Source: Patescibacteria group bacterium (GTDB lineage: Bacteria > Patescibacteriota > Patescibacteriia > 2-12-FULL-60-25). Taken from it: DNA of 43,043 nucleotides. The stretch covers positions 1 through 43,043 of the forward strand of contig JARGGJ010000012.1 of NCBI GenBank assembly GCA_029210915.1. The letters are read 5' to 3'. The notes under the pieces are model-generated. The model was not told where the DNA came from. It worked only from the letters and a program-made list of their open reading frames with translations, and searched no databases. The position numbers were made by a program, and so were the translations under genes. This document shows, in pieces, positions 1 to 8,505 of the stretch. Positions within the stretch are counted from its first letter, which is position 1. Each line of letters opens with the position of its first letter.

Positions 1-208
1 TTAATTACAAAACCCCCAATGAAGTCTACCGAGAAATCATTGGAGGAAGGGTGGTGCATTGAAAGGTTGAATTCATCCTTTGACAATAGTGGCTAAATTA
101 AGGTATTTTACTTGTAAGTTAATAAACTGTTTACAGTAATTTATTCCCAAACTACTTGTCATCAATTTCCTACCAACCGCTATCAGCCATCCGCTATCAG
201 CTAATATT
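1..208. other. Intergenic region before fmt
   Basis: No gene is supported here. A 7-bp inverted repeat (CCAATGA near 17-23, TCATTGG near 38-44) could fold. Read leftwards it is followed by GGGGGTTTTG, so it may be a weak minus-strand terminator, but no minus-strand gene feeds it within the window. A TTGACA at about 98-103 could be a -35 for fmt, but I see no good -10 at the right distance. Confidence 0.4.
174..204. repeat. Tandem word element upstream of fmt
   Basis: The word CCGCTATCAGC occurs twice, separated by a few bases, directly before the fmt start codon. This is the same style of short repeated word seen at many other gene boundaries in this window, although this word is not shared with them. 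Confidence 0.5.
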
Positions 209-1180
209 ATGCCCTACAATATAATTTTCTTTGGAACATCAGATTTTTCAACACCTTCTCTACAGGCGCTTATTACCGATGCTAGGTTTAGCGTAAAAGC
301 GGTTGTAACAAAGCCGGACATGAAGGTTGGCAGGCATCAAGAAATTATAGAGCCGCCAGTGAAGACGATGGCAAAAAAGAATGGGATACCGGTTATTCAG
401 TTTGAGTCGGTGAAGGCGGAATCATCTTACGAGATCCTGAAACGAGTTCAGGATGAGCCGCAGGGAATAGATGCTTATGTTGTGGTGAGTTATGGAAAGA
501 TTATTCCGCAGAGGGTTTTGGATTTGCCAAAGTTTGGAGTTATAAATGTTCACGGTTCCCTGCTCCCAAAACACAGAGGTGCATCTTGCGTGCAATCTGC
601 CATAGCGTGTGGCGATAAAGAGACTGGGGTTACGATTATGCTCATGGACGCGGAGATGGACCATGGGCCAACCTTGGAGCAGAAAAAGACAGAGATCAAG
701 GTTGATGATACGGGTGGCATGGTTCACGACCGGTTGGCTTGTATCGGCGCGTTACTCTTAACCGATACACTAGCGGGCTTTATTGAACACAAAATTGAAC
801 CAACAGAACAAGCTCATCACGAGGCCACTTACTGCAAGATTTTGAAGCGCGAAGACGGCAAAATCGACTGGTCAAAAACGGCCTCTGAAATCGAAAGATT
901 GGTCAGGGCGTATGACCCTTGGCCGGGAACCTTTTGCTACAAAGATGACAAGAGAATAAAAATACTTAAAACGCGAATATCGAACTACCCCCTCGACTGC
1001 GCTCGGGATCTTCGAGAACAACGAACTGCGATTTCCGAACCAGGCGATTGGGTCGTGGATGATGAGAAGCTTTATGTTGTTTGTGGAGGTGGTAGTAAGC
1101 TGGAGATTTTAGAGCTGCAGCCGGAGGGGAAAAGACGAGTGATCGCTAAGGATTATCTGGCGGGAAATAAATTAAAATAA
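209..1180 (+). CDS. fmt: Methionyl-tRNA formyltransferase
   Basis: Formylates Met-tRNAi with 10-formyl-tetrahydrofolate for translation initiation in the cytosol. The 323-aa product has the family's N-terminal formyltransferase domain: FFGTSDFS at the start, VINVHGSLLPKHRGAS around residues 111-125 (Asn-113 and His-115 match the catalytic pair) and MDAEMDHG with Asp-151. The C-terminal OB-like domain ends with the typical LEILELQPEGKR. No Shine-Dalgarno is visible; the start is set by family length. Two stretches look like repeat-derived insertions: residues about 76-82 lie on a palindrome, and residues about 260-277 fill a linker that is normally much shorter. The gene stands alone on the plus strand and converges with the methyltransferase gene downstream. 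Confidence 0.95.
   Translation: MPYNIIFFGTSDFSTPSLQALITDARFSVKAVVTKPDMKVGRHQEIIEPPVKTMAKKNGIPVIQFESVKAESSYEILKRVQDEPQGIDAYVVVSYGKIIPQRVLDLPKFGVINVHGSLLPKHRGASCVQSAIACGDKETGVTIMLMDAEMDHGPTLEQKKTEIKVDDTGGMVHDRLACIGALLLTDTLAGFIEHKIEPTEQAHHEATYCKILKREDGKIDWSKTASEIERLVRAYDPWPGTFCYKDDKRIKILKTRISNYPLDCARDLREQRTAISEPGDWVVDDEKLYVVCGGGSKLEILELQPEGKRRVIAKDYLAGNKLK
434..454. repeat. Palindrome inside fmt
   Basis: ATCCTGAA and TTCAGGAT form a perfect 8-bp inverted repeat with a 5-base loop, read in frame within fmt. Its reverse translation contains LILNSFQDL, a peptide I recognise from palindromic repeats scattered in other bacterial genomes. That link is from general knowledge, not from a search. Confidence 0.6.
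986..1041. repeat. Dispersed repeat inside fmt
   Basis: This stretch shares TACC, then CGACT with GCTCG-GATCTTCGA, then TCCGAACC with the non-coding stretch at 37072-37123; the middles differ. Here it is translated in frame as an extra linker segment of the Fmt C-terminal domain. Confidence 0.6.
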
Positions 1181-1206
1181 AAAATAAGACCCCAGAGTAT
1201 GGGGTC
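1170..1206 (-). terminator. Rho-independent terminator of the MGMT gene
   Basis: GACCCCA (1188-1194) pairs with TGGGGTC (1200-1206) around a 5-base loop. Read on the minus strand it is followed by TTATTTTTTATTTTA. It sits right after the fmt stop and downstream of the minus-strand methyltransferase, so it most likely ends that gene. For fmt itself a weaker GGGC-GTTG-GCCC hairpin with GTTTTATTT follows at about 1216-1240. Confidence 0.7.
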
Positions 1207-1313
1207 GGCTTGAGGGGTGGGCGTTGGCCCGTTTTATTTGATATCATCAAAATACCATATATTTTACTATTTGTCAAGGACTTTAGACTGGCTAGTTTAT
1301 AAATTACAGTTAA

Positions 1314-1745
1314 CTAAGCCAAAAAATTCATTTTTTCTAATTGTTGTATTGCTGTTTTTATCTCACTCCCCCAGCGATAACCACCCAAAGATCCGTCAGA
1401 ACGTATAATGCGGTGGCATGGGATTATTATGGCGATTGGATTTGCACCGATAGCGTTCGCGACTGCACGGACGGCTTTGGACCGTCCTATTTTGTTTGCG
1501 ATATCTTGGTAGGTTGCTGTTTCACCGTAAGGGACGGCTTGCAGTGCTTGCCAGACCTTTATCTGGAAGGGAGTCCCCAGTGGATCAAGCTCGACATCAA
1601 ACTTGGTTCTTGTGCCTGAAAAATACTCATCTAGTTGAGTTTTAACTTTCTTAGAGTCACTACCAGAAGAGGAAGACTTTTTTACAAAGCTAATAGCCGA
1701 TACTCCTTTTGGGGTACTTGTTATGTTTAAATTTGAGATATCCAT
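1314..1745 (-). CDS. ogt: Methylated-DNA--protein-cysteine methyltransferase
   Basis: Suicide repair enzyme that moves alkyl groups from O6-alkylguanine in DNA onto its own cysteine. The 143-aa product contains the family signature IIPCHRIIRSDGSLGGYRWG with acceptor Cys-110, preceded by the helix-turn-helix segment PYGETATYQDIANKIG and the AVRAVANAIGANP motif with the arginine finger. The N-terminal domain is shorter than in Ada or Ogt of E. coli (about 165-170 aa), which is common in compact genomes. It is a single-gene unit with its own terminator. The symbol is by family; which subfamily it belongs to is not resolved. Confidence 0.93.
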   Translation of the reverse strand: MDISNLNITSTPKGVSAISFVKKSSSSGSDSKKVKTQLDEYFSGTRTKFDVELDPLGTPFQIKVWQALQAVPYGETATYQDIANKIGRSKAVRAVANAIGANPIAIIIPCHRIIRSDGSLGGYRWGSEIKTAIQQLEKMNFLA

Positions 1746-1764
1746 ATAAAAACTTTGGAATGTA

Positions 1765-1845
1765 GTTCATAAAGTTCATAAAGTTTATAAAGTTCATAAA
1801 GTTGAATCAATCACATCTTTCCCACTTTATAAACTTTAAACTGGA
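1765..1845. repeat. AAAGTTCATAAAGTT word element
   Basis: About four tandem copies of GTTCATAAA or GTTTATAAA (1765-1803) are followed by the inverted form ACTTTATAAACTTTA (about 1824-1838). It fills the gap between the polysaccharide ligase gene and the methyltransferase gene. The same word family recurs at 40577-40665. Confidence 0.8.
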
Positions 1846-1856
1846 ACAGCTTCTCC

Positions 1857-4358
1857 TCAATTCTTGTTTGATAATTGGTTTTCTCTATCAATTGCCAGCA
1901 TTCCCTCCAGTGCCAGCAAAACAACAAAACCCAACGGATGATCCAGGTATGGAGTAAAAATGTGAATTGTTGCAATACCGACAAGTGTAGAGATAACTCC
2001 GGTTCTTATCCACCAATCGTATTTGGATTGCCACGTGCGCCAGGCGAGAGAAACAATTAAAAGTGCTATTATAAGCGGGCCAAAGATTCCAAATTTAATC
2101 CATAAAGATAGCCAGCCCCATTCGAAAGCATAAGTTGTGTAATTTCCGTCGGGATTATCTTTTAGCACTCGCGGATCTTGGCTTTGGTATGTAACAGTAC
2201 TGCCAAAACCACTGCCGATGATGGGATCTGCCACTATCTTACTCCACATCGCGGGTAAAAGGTTCCACCTGCTGGATCCGGCCGCATCGGTAACGGTACC
2301 GCGATCTTTTAGCATGGACGCAAGTGAAACATCACCTACTTTTGGAAATGGGAAATATAAAATTCCGGCTAAAATCAACAAAGCACCTATGGCGCCGGCT
2401 CCCGATTTAAGAAATGCTGTCCAGGGAAAGTTTTTTATTTTGATTATGCTTAAGATAAAGACTGTTAAGACACCCGCAAAAGTACCAACCCAAAAACTTC
2501 TAGATAGGCTAAGAAGTATCATGGAAACACTAAGTACCCATAAAAATCCAATAGCGTATCTTGGCACATAACAAGGTGCTAAGCTAAAATCACTATATTT
2601 TTGAGGATCGTTGGCTTGGTTTTTGGCAGGTTGTTTAAAGTTTTGCTGTACCCAAAAAGCCACAAGGAAAAAGCCGGTGATAACGGAATAGATGGCGGAT
2701 TGAAAAAAGACACGAAAAACATTGCCTCCGGCGGGTGTTATTTCTCCGACTCTGGTATCGCGTATCCAGGTATATAGAGGGTCGGCGAGCAGTATGATTC
2801 CGTGAGAGAATATGTAAAAAATAATTAGTGCTTTTATCGGTAAATAAATTACCGAGGCTACAAATGCCGCTTTTATGTGGCGGATAAGATTATTTTTATA
2901 GCGATGAGCGATATCAAGCACGGGTATAAAATACAGCAAGAAAGCCCAGGCATTGGCATCTTGAATTATAAAAGGTTGCCCGCGCAATAATCCGTTAAAT
3001 AAGCCGGCTAAAATCATTATCGCTACAAGCACCCAAATCTGTACAATAAAGAGCTCTGTTAACCGCCAGAAGCGCCAAATTTGAGATTTGAGAGCATTAA
3101 TCCCCCAACCTACGCCAAAACCCGCCATAAGAGCCATCCTTAAAGACAAGCCCATTTCCAACCCGGGCATAGCTATGGCAAAAAGATAGCCAAAACCTCC
3201 AATCCAAAGCTCGGCTCCTACTATTGCCAAGGCTTTTGCCGGTTGCTTATAAGCCAAAATTGCCACAACTACCGCCACAATTACAGTAAGCGCTGATCTT
3301 AAAAGAGTTGTATGCAAAGTTGCAAACGAAAGAAATTCCAGTAAAAAAATACCCCCCAACCAAAAATATATATCACGAACATCTCTTCGGCATGATAAAT
3401 CGATTATTTTTTTTGGGACTTTTTTCAGGTCAAATTTTTTAATTCTTTCATTTGGTTTTTGCGAAATAAAAACATCCTCGTTGCTGAATTTGGATTTAAT
3501 CTTTTTAAAGACGGAAACTCCCAGCGCTAAAAAAAGCGCGATCGGATGAATCAGAGTTATTAAAAGCCACGCCGTACGACCGTGCCATTTAAGTATGTAT
3601 TTACGCAAACTATCATTAAAATATCTTTGTTTTTTTACCGTGAAGGCTTTGGCAAAAGCACGCCCGCCATGGTGCATAACAGCCACGCTCGGCTCATACA
3701 AAACCAACCAATTATTCTTTTGCGCGGTTTTACACGCATCAACCTCTTCGAACCAAATAAAATACCTGCCATCCAAACCATGCATCTCATCCCAACAACC
3801 GGCACGAACTAAAAAACAGGCGCCCATTACTTGGTCTACGCTTTGCGGTTTATTTGGGTCTATGTCATCGGCAAAATACTTTTTAAGCGGAGGAAGCCAT
3901 GGTAAAAGATGATGCAGTTTTAAAAGTATCAATATTTGATTTAACAGAGTTGGAAACCGGCGCACGCTTTGTTGATAAGTACCATCATGATTTAAAAGTT
4001 TCGGCCCCATGATTCCGGCATTTGGATTAAATTCCATTTTTTGTACCAAATCAGTAAGCGATCTGGGCGGGCAAACGGTGTCTGGGTTTAACAAAAGAAC
4101 GTACCGAGCTTTGTGCTGAACAGCTCCTTGGTTGCACGCGGCCGCAAATCCCAAATTATGATGATTTACCAATAAATCGATTCTATCCTCCCCGGCAAAA
4201 ACATGTTTAATCATTTCCACAGAATCATCTTGCGAGTTGTTATCTACCACAACACATTCCCAATCTAAATCTTCACAAGCTTCGGGAAGTGATTTTAAAC
4301 ATCTCTCTAGGTCTGCTCGTATGTTCCAACTTACAATAATTATGTGGAGATCTTTCAT
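1857..4358 (-). CDS. Family 2 glycosyltransferase fused to O-antigen ligase-like membrane domain
   Basis: Probably adds a sugar to a lipid-linked glycan and polymerises or transfers the glycan at the membrane. From the start chosen here (MKDLHIIIVSW; an upstream in-frame ATG adds 13 unlikely residues) the product is 833 aa. Residues about 1-290 form a GT2 domain: VVVDNNSQDDS, LLLNPDT, WFEEVDAC. After a short linker come roughly 10-12 membrane segments with a Wzy_C-like block (LSLSRSFWVG, then SSRWNLLPAMWSKI followed by DPIIGSGFGS), characteristic of O-antigen ligases and polymerases. It is the last gene of the surface-glycan block. The fusion could instead be a bifunctional polymerase; substrate is unknown. 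Confidence 0.85.
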   Translation of the reverse strand: MKDLHIIIVSWNIRADLERCLKSLPEACEDLDWECVVVDNNSQDDSVEMIKHVFAGEDRIDLLVNHHNLGFAAACNQGAVQHKARYVLLLNPDTVCPPRSLTDLVQKMEFNPNAGIMGPKLLNHDGTYQQSVRRFPTLLNQILILLKLHHLLPWLPPLKKYFADDIDPNKPQSVDQVMGACFLVRAGCWDEMHGLDGRYFIWFEEVDACKTAQKNNWLVLYEPSVAVMHHGGRAFAKAFTVKKQRYFNDSLRKYILKWHGRTAWLLITLIHPIALFLALGVSVFKKIKSKFSNEDVFISQKPNERIKKFDLKKVPKKIIDLSCRRDVRDIYFWLGGIFLLEFLSFATLHTTLLRSALTVIVAVVVAILAYKQPAKALAIVGAELWIGGFGYLFAIAMPGLEMGLSLRMALMAGFGVGWGINALKSQIWRFWRLTELFIVQIWVLVAIMILAGLFNGLLRGQPFIIQDANAWAFLLYFIPVLDIAHRYKNNLIRHIKAAFVASVIYLPIKALIIFYIFSHGIILLADPLYTWIRDTRVGEITPAGGNVFRVFFQSAIYSVITGFFLVAFWVQQNFKQPAKNQANDPQKYSDFSLAPCYVPRYAIGFLWVLSVSMILLSLSRSFWVGTFAGVLTVFILSIIKIKNFPWTAFLKSGAGAIGALLILAGILYFPFPKVGDVSLASMLKDRGTVTDAAGSSRWNLLPAMWSKIVADPIIGSGFGSTVTYQSQDPRVLKDNPDGNYTTYAFEWGWLSLWIKFGIFGPLIIALLIVSLAWRTWQSKYDWWIRTGVISTLVGIATIHIFTPYLDHPLGFVVLLALEGMLAIDRENQLSNKN

Positions 4359-4529
4359 AAAAATAGCTACAAGTCCTTCAAGCGAAAAGTCTGTCAAGCC
4401 ACAAACCCATCCCGGGACGATGCTTCGTGGATCGGATCAAGTCTTTCAAACGGATTTTATGACTTTATAACACTATCAACTTTATCTTGATGAATCGCGT
4501 TTAACACGATCGGCTTCAGTCTTGATAAA
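4359..4529. other. Intergenic region between the two glycosyltransferase fusions
   Basis: No gene is supported. It contains ATCGCGTTTAACACGAT at about 4494-4510, close to GTCGCGTTTAACGCGAT near 42853-42869, and the word TCTTGATGAAT or TCTTGATAAAC seen in other boundaries. It is probably another repeat-rich spacer. Confidence 0.45.
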
Positions 4530-6422
4530 CTATCCGTTTAGATTATGTTTTTGTTTAATAATGGATTCCGCTTCACGATAGCGTATAATTTCGTTAGGCG
4601 CGTACCCCAGTAAAGGCCATGGGATTTTGTGAATAAAAGATGGCATCCACCGGCTGATACCGTTTTTACGTTCGATGACTTTAAAAAGTATCTCGGGAAC
4701 CCAAACACCTACTTTACCTTGATTTGCCATTGTTAGCCACAAATCCCAATCTTGAAACTTTTTTAGGGTTTCATCGAATTCCAATGCATCCTTTCTGCGA
4801 ATAAGCGCGGATGTGTGAATATAGTTTACTTTTTGTAATGATTCGATGCAAAATGGCTTGCCTTTAAAGTGAATTCTACCCCAACAAAAATCACCAAAGG
4901 CATAGCTGGCGTTAGGATTATCCTCTAAGGCTTGATGCATTTTTGCAAGAGCCTCGGGTTCCAAGACTATATCCGCATCTAAAAAGATTGTAAACTCGCC
5001 ATCCGCGGATTTTAATCCTGTGTTTCTGGCGGCGGCCGCACCTTTATTTTGTTCGTGACTAATTAACCTGATGGGCAATTTATACTTAAAAATATCAATA
5101 ACTGATTCAATATCATCTTGAGAAGCATCATCAACAACGATAACTTCTTTGACGCCGATCGTTTGTTTCCAAAGCGATTCCAGTGTCTTTTTTAATTCGT
5201 TTGCATGATTATAAGCAGGGATAATCACACTGATATTATAGGTATCGTTTTCCGTTAGGGTTTGTTTGGTTGTGCTAGATTCACCGGATTCAGGATTTTC
5301 GATTTGCGCGGATAATCTTCGCCAGCGATCGAGCCAATTAAAATCTTCGATTACACGTTCTTGCCCGGCGGAGCCCAATCTTGCGGACAAGATCGGATCG
5401 TTTAAAAGTTTTAACAGAGCGTCTGTGCAACCCCCTACATTTGGTTCTATTAATAAACCCGTTTGATTGTTTACAATGGCTTCGGATGTACCGCCGTTAT
5501 CACCCGCAATCACAGGAAGCCCGGCGTAAGCGGCCTCTAAATAAACGATACCAAAGCCCTCTATATCGTTTGCTATTTCGCGGCCGGGAAGACAAAAGAT
5601 ATCAGAGGCGGTGTACCAATAATGCACTGTTTGATCGTTGGCGTTGGTTATCCAGCGAACATTGATTCCCGAAAGACGGGCAAGCCCTTGCAGTGTGCTG
5701 CCGTATGGACCGTTGCCGATAACAACCAGTTTAACGTTATGATTAGATTCTTTAATATTGGCGACAGCTTGAATTAAGGTATCGACACCTTTACGCTCGA
5801 CCAAACGGCACACGGTAAGGATAATCTTAGTATCAGGGTTGATGTTGAGCTTGGCGCGAGTTTTTATTTTATCCGGCAGATCAAAAGGCTCAAACGCGGG
5901 AGTTAGGACAACAGAGTGCGCGGTTGGCACAAGACGTTTTAAGATATTTTGAGTTGCTACGCTGTTAACCACAAGCAGTGAAGCGTTTTTACATATACGG
6001 CGTAAAAGCCAGCGCTTCCATTTTGTTTGGGCGCGTTTAATATCCGTACCGTGAAAGATGATGACGTATTCCGGTGCGCCAATTTTTTTAGCCAACCAAG
6101 CGGCGGTACCGATTGGAAAAACATGTGAGATTAGGATTTTATTATCTTTGGGTACCTCCAAGCATCTTTTAATCAATGGAAACCAGCGCGGCCACATACT
6201 CCACCAAAAACGGACTTGGCGTACTTCGTGTTTTTCATCGGGATTTCCAACTATCTCTTGCTCCACCATCTCATCTTGGTATTGAACATTGTACGAATAA
6301 TCTAGAGGTATCCAGACATCTATTTGACCTTTGGCGGATCTTACAAGTGATGATAGATAACGCGAAATTCCGCCTTGCGCAGGCAGATAATCATGTGTAA
6401 TTAGGGTAAATTTAGGCTTCAT
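4530..6422 (-). CDS. GT4-GT2 double glycosyltransferase
   Basis: Two glycosyltransferases in one 630-aa chain. Residues about 1-370 are a GT4 (GT-B) enzyme: N-terminal THDYLPAQGGISRYL, TVCRLVERKG, and the nucleotide-sugar site EGFGIVYLEAAYAGLPVIAG. Residues about 385-630 are a GT2 (GT-A) enzyme: SVIIPAYNHANEL, VIVVDDASQDD, FLDADIVL, DWDLWL. The start MKPKFTLITHDY at 6422 is chosen because it begins the GT-B fold and overlaps the flippase stop by 11 bp; a longer frame adds 50 residues with no domain. The translational overlap with the flippase supports one operon. Likely makes successive linkages of a surface polysaccharide; sugars are unknown. Confidence 0.88.
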   Translation of the reverse strand: MKPKFTLITHDYLPAQGGISRYLSSLVRSAKGQIDVWIPLDYSYNVQYQDEMVEQEIVGNPDEKHEVRQVRFWWSMWPRWFPLIKRCLEVPKDNKILISHVFPIGTAAWLAKKIGAPEYVIIFHGTDIKRAQTKWKRWLLRRICKNASLLVVNSVATQNILKRLVPTAHSVVLTPAFEPFDLPDKIKTRAKLNINPDTKIILTVCRLVERKGVDTLIQAVANIKESNHNVKLVVIGNGPYGSTLQGLARLSGINVRWITNANDQTVHYWYTASDIFCLPGREIANDIEGFGIVYLEAAYAGLPVIAGDNGGTSEAIVNNQTGLLIEPNVGGCTDALLKLLNDPILSARLGSAGQERVIEDFNWLDRWRRLSAQIENPESGESSTTKQTLTENDTYNISVIIPAYNHANELKKTLESLWKQTIGVKEVIVVDDASQDDIESVIDIFKYKLPIRLISHEQNKGAAAARNTGLKSADGEFTIFLDADIVLEPEALAKMHQALEDNPNASYAFGDFCWGRIHFKGKPFCIESLQKVNYIHTSALIRRKDALEFDETLKKFQDWDLWLTMANQGKVGVWVPEILFKVIERKNGISRWMPSFIHKIPWPLLGYAPNEIIRYREAESIIKQKHNLNG

Positions 6423-7872
6423 GTAAGTTTTCGGGTTTTTGGAACTTATTACGAAGATGCAACCACAGGGGCCATATATCTTCGAATGTAACAAGTTTAA
6501 CCAAAAATGCAAGCCCCACCGAAACCGCACTGCCGAAAACGAAGGCAAAGACCAAAGGCATGTATGCCCCAATGTATCTCCAAACCAACCAGGCTACAAC
6601 GGCGGCGGCAAAGGCACGGGTGATTATCCAAAGGAATTTTTTAAAGCCTCCGGCATCTTTATAAGTAAACATGAAGCCGATGGAAAGTAGAAACCAGAAA
6701 CTGAAGACTCCAGCCCAAGATGCACCAAGAGGGCCGTAGTATGGAATAAGCATAAAGTTCAATACAGCATTCACCAGCATAGTTGCGACCATGGCTGTGG
6801 TTTTAAGGTGGGCGCGGTTGGATCCGTTAAGTAAAGCGCCGATTGGGAAATCGATAAAGATTGGAAGTAAAACCCAAGGTAAAACTTGCATGGCCGCGAT
6901 AGAAGCGGAAAAAGCATCGCCATAGATGGCAGGAATGAGACGCGGTGCCAAAGCGGATAAACCCGCAGATATTGGAAATCCGACTGCAGCCATTAGGCGC
7001 ATGGAGCCGACAAAAGTTTTTTGCAGTTCATCGTGTTGTTTTTTGGCGAAAGCTTGGCTTAAGGCCGGGTAGAGAGCCGCGGTAAAAGTAAGCGGTACAA
7101 ACTGCATCGCATAAGTGAGTTTATAAGCAACTGCGTAATAGCCGACAGCCGTTGTACCTTTAAAAGCCTCAAGCATTAGGCTGTCGATGTATGAGTAGAC
7201 TTTTACCGCTATACCGGCGATTGCAAAAGGGAGCGCTTGATTGGAAAGGCTCCGTATGTCGACACGGCCGGGTTTTGTAAATTTTATATCTTGCTTGCGA
7301 ATATTCCAGTATGCCCATGCAACATTCCAAAGACTTCCAATTACAAGCGCAACTGCAAGGCCAATGGAGCCATAGCCCAAGATGGCTACAGATGCGGCGA
7401 TGGAACCAACGAGCACTTGCCCCACGAACATTCCAAATGCTTCGGGTTTTAGATTTTGCCTGCCGCGCAGAGCGCCATAGAGAATAAGATGAAAAGCATC
7501 CGCGCCCATGGCAATACAAGCGACTGCGATTGTAGCTAAGATTACCGGATCGTTTCCGCGCAAGATTCCATAGCCGATAGATGCCAGGATTGCGATAGGG
7601 ACCAGTGCAAACTTTGCTCGGATAGCCGCACCAAAGAGCCTATCAGCGCCGGCTTGGCCGCTGGCGATAGCTCGAATTACAACAGGTGTGATACCCAAGT
7701 CGGAAATGATTACAAAGACAGATGTGACAGATACCGCGTAAAAGTAAGAACCCGTAATCTCAGGACCAACCAATCGCGCTACAATCATGAACGCAAAAAA
7801 AGCCACGAACTTTTGACCCGTGGTAGCCAACATGAGAACCAATGCGTTTTTTGCTACTTTTTCACCGACCAT
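6412..7872 (-). CDS. Polysaccharide flippase (Wzx/MATE-like)
   Basis: Multi-pass membrane protein of 486 aa from the chosen start MVGEKVAKNALVLM, with about 12-14 hydrophobic segments and no hydrophilic domain. The opening motif, the GYYAVAYKL segment and the SQAFAKK loop fit the polysaccharide-transporter family (Wzx, MurJ and related). It would flip lipid-linked glycan units across the membrane for the ligase-like protein downstream. A further in-frame ATG 72 bases upstream would add LVIGYLSVIGKLVIGY, which is translated word-repeat DNA and is rejected. First gene of the glycan block; its stop overlaps the next gene. Confidence 0.87.
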   Translation of the reverse strand: MVGEKVAKNALVLMLATTGQKFVAFFAFMIVARLVGPEITGSYFYAVSVTSVFVIISDLGITPVVIRAIASGQAGADRLFGAAIRAKFALVPIAILASIGYGILRGNDPVILATIAVACIAMGADAFHLILYGALRGRQNLKPEAFGMFVGQVLVGSIAASVAILGYGSIGLAVALVIGSLWNVAWAYWNIRKQDIKFTKPGRVDIRSLSNQALPFAIAGIAVKVYSYIDSLMLEAFKGTTAVGYYAVAYKLTYAMQFVPLTFTAALYPALSQAFAKKQHDELQKTFVGSMRLMAAVGFPISAGLSALAPRLIPAIYGDAFSASIAAMQVLPWVLLPIFIDFPIGALLNGSNRAHLKTTAMVATMLVNAVLNFMLIPYYGPLGASWAGVFSFWFLLSIGFMFTYKDAGGFKKFLWIITRAFAAAVVAWLVWRYIGAYMPLVFAFVFGSAVSVGLAFLVKLVTFEDIWPLWLHLRNKFQKPENLHEA

Positions 7873-7883
7873 AAACTTGAAAT

Positions 7884-8025
7884 AACCAATCACCAATTTT
7901 CCAATAACCGATAAATAACCAATCACCAATAACTGAATAACCATTTGGTAATTGGAGCATTGGTTATCGGTGATTTATTGATGATTGTTTTGTTGGTTAT
8001 TGATGATTGTCTGGAGGTTATTTTC
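7884..8025. repeat. AATAACCAATCACC word element
   Basis: Several direct copies of AATAACCAATCACCAAT-like words (about 7884-7940) are followed by their inverted form, ATTGGTTATCGGTGATTT and GTTGGTTATTGATGATTG (about 7960-8010). The result is a long imperfect palindrome upstream of the flippase. The same word family makes up 21515-21757. Confidence 0.8.
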
Positions 8026-8103
8026 CCATAAATCAGCGAAAAAATCAATATAAAAAAGAAGGCAGTGAATGCCCAAGGAGAGAAAATAGAGAACAATGCT
8101 TGT

Positions 8104-8331
8104 CTAATGATGGTTGCACTTACGCCGTGTTGTTATATTGCAACCGCAATAAAGGTCAGCCAGGCGTGCTTCGGCGGCTTTGCGTGAGTCGGAAACGTCG
8201 GCTACACCCTGCTTGAGGGAACGAAGAGCTAAACGAGCTTCCTCTTGCAGCTCGGGTTCAAATAGTTCAGCAATGGCATCACCTTCAGGATCAGGCTCTA
8301 AGGTGCTAAGGTCGCCGTCTTCTTCAGACAT
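8104..8331 (-). CDS. Small acidic hypothetical protein
   Basis: I do not recognise this 75-aa protein. It is acidic at the N-terminus (MSEEDGDLSTLEPDPEGD), helical in the middle (ELQEEARLALRSLKQG) and ends in a Cys/Arg/His-rich tail with CGC. A GGAGG sits 8 bases before the ATG, unlike the housekeeping genes nearby, and a TTGATT-N17-AGAATC promoter-like pair lies further upstream. It is divergent from the next small gene, so both could be controlled from 8332-8505. No terminator is obvious. The short length leaves some doubt that it is real. Confidence 0.55.
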   Translation of the reverse strand: MSEEDGDLSTLEPDPEGDAIAELFEPELQEEARLALRSLKQGVADVSDSRKAAEARLADLYCGCNITTRRKCNHH

Positions 8332-8446
8332 TCCTTAATCCTCCAGTGCGGAGATTCTGCCACAAGTTAGTGAAAAAATCAAGTCGTGGACCTGTGCGTT
8401 AATCTATTATTTTGCTTAATTATAGCCAAATATTCATCTATTACTA

Positions 8447-8475
8447 TTGACAAAATCACTATAAATGGTTATATT
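8447..8475 (+). promoter_or_regulatory. Sigma-70-type promoter
   Basis: TTGACA (8447-8452), a 17-base spacer, then TATATT (8470-8475). It lies 30 bases before the next ATG. The upstream flank (TTTGCTTAATTATAGCCAAA) closely resembles the flank of the promoter at 9008-9036. Confidence 0.8.
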
Positions 8476-8505
8476 GTTTTGTTCTAATAACAAAAGGAGA
8501 CCCAA

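Noticed and set aside
422-727. Minus-strand ORF inside fmt ending in ILNSFQDL
   Set aside because: It is a shadow of fmt. The NSFQDL peptide is the translated palindrome at 434-454, not a protein feature.
7872-7944. Longer N-terminus for the flippase (LVIGYLSVIGKLVIGY)
   Set aside because: It is translated word-repeat DNA. The same happens before the D,D-carboxypeptidase (21490-21568) and, through the 33-nt element, before rlmN (19979-20000), so internal starts are used.
8007-8216. Plus-strand 69-aa ORF opposite the small acidic gene
   Set aside because: It has no ribosome site or promoter, and its sequence is mostly the complement of the 8104-8331 gene, which has a GGAGG site.
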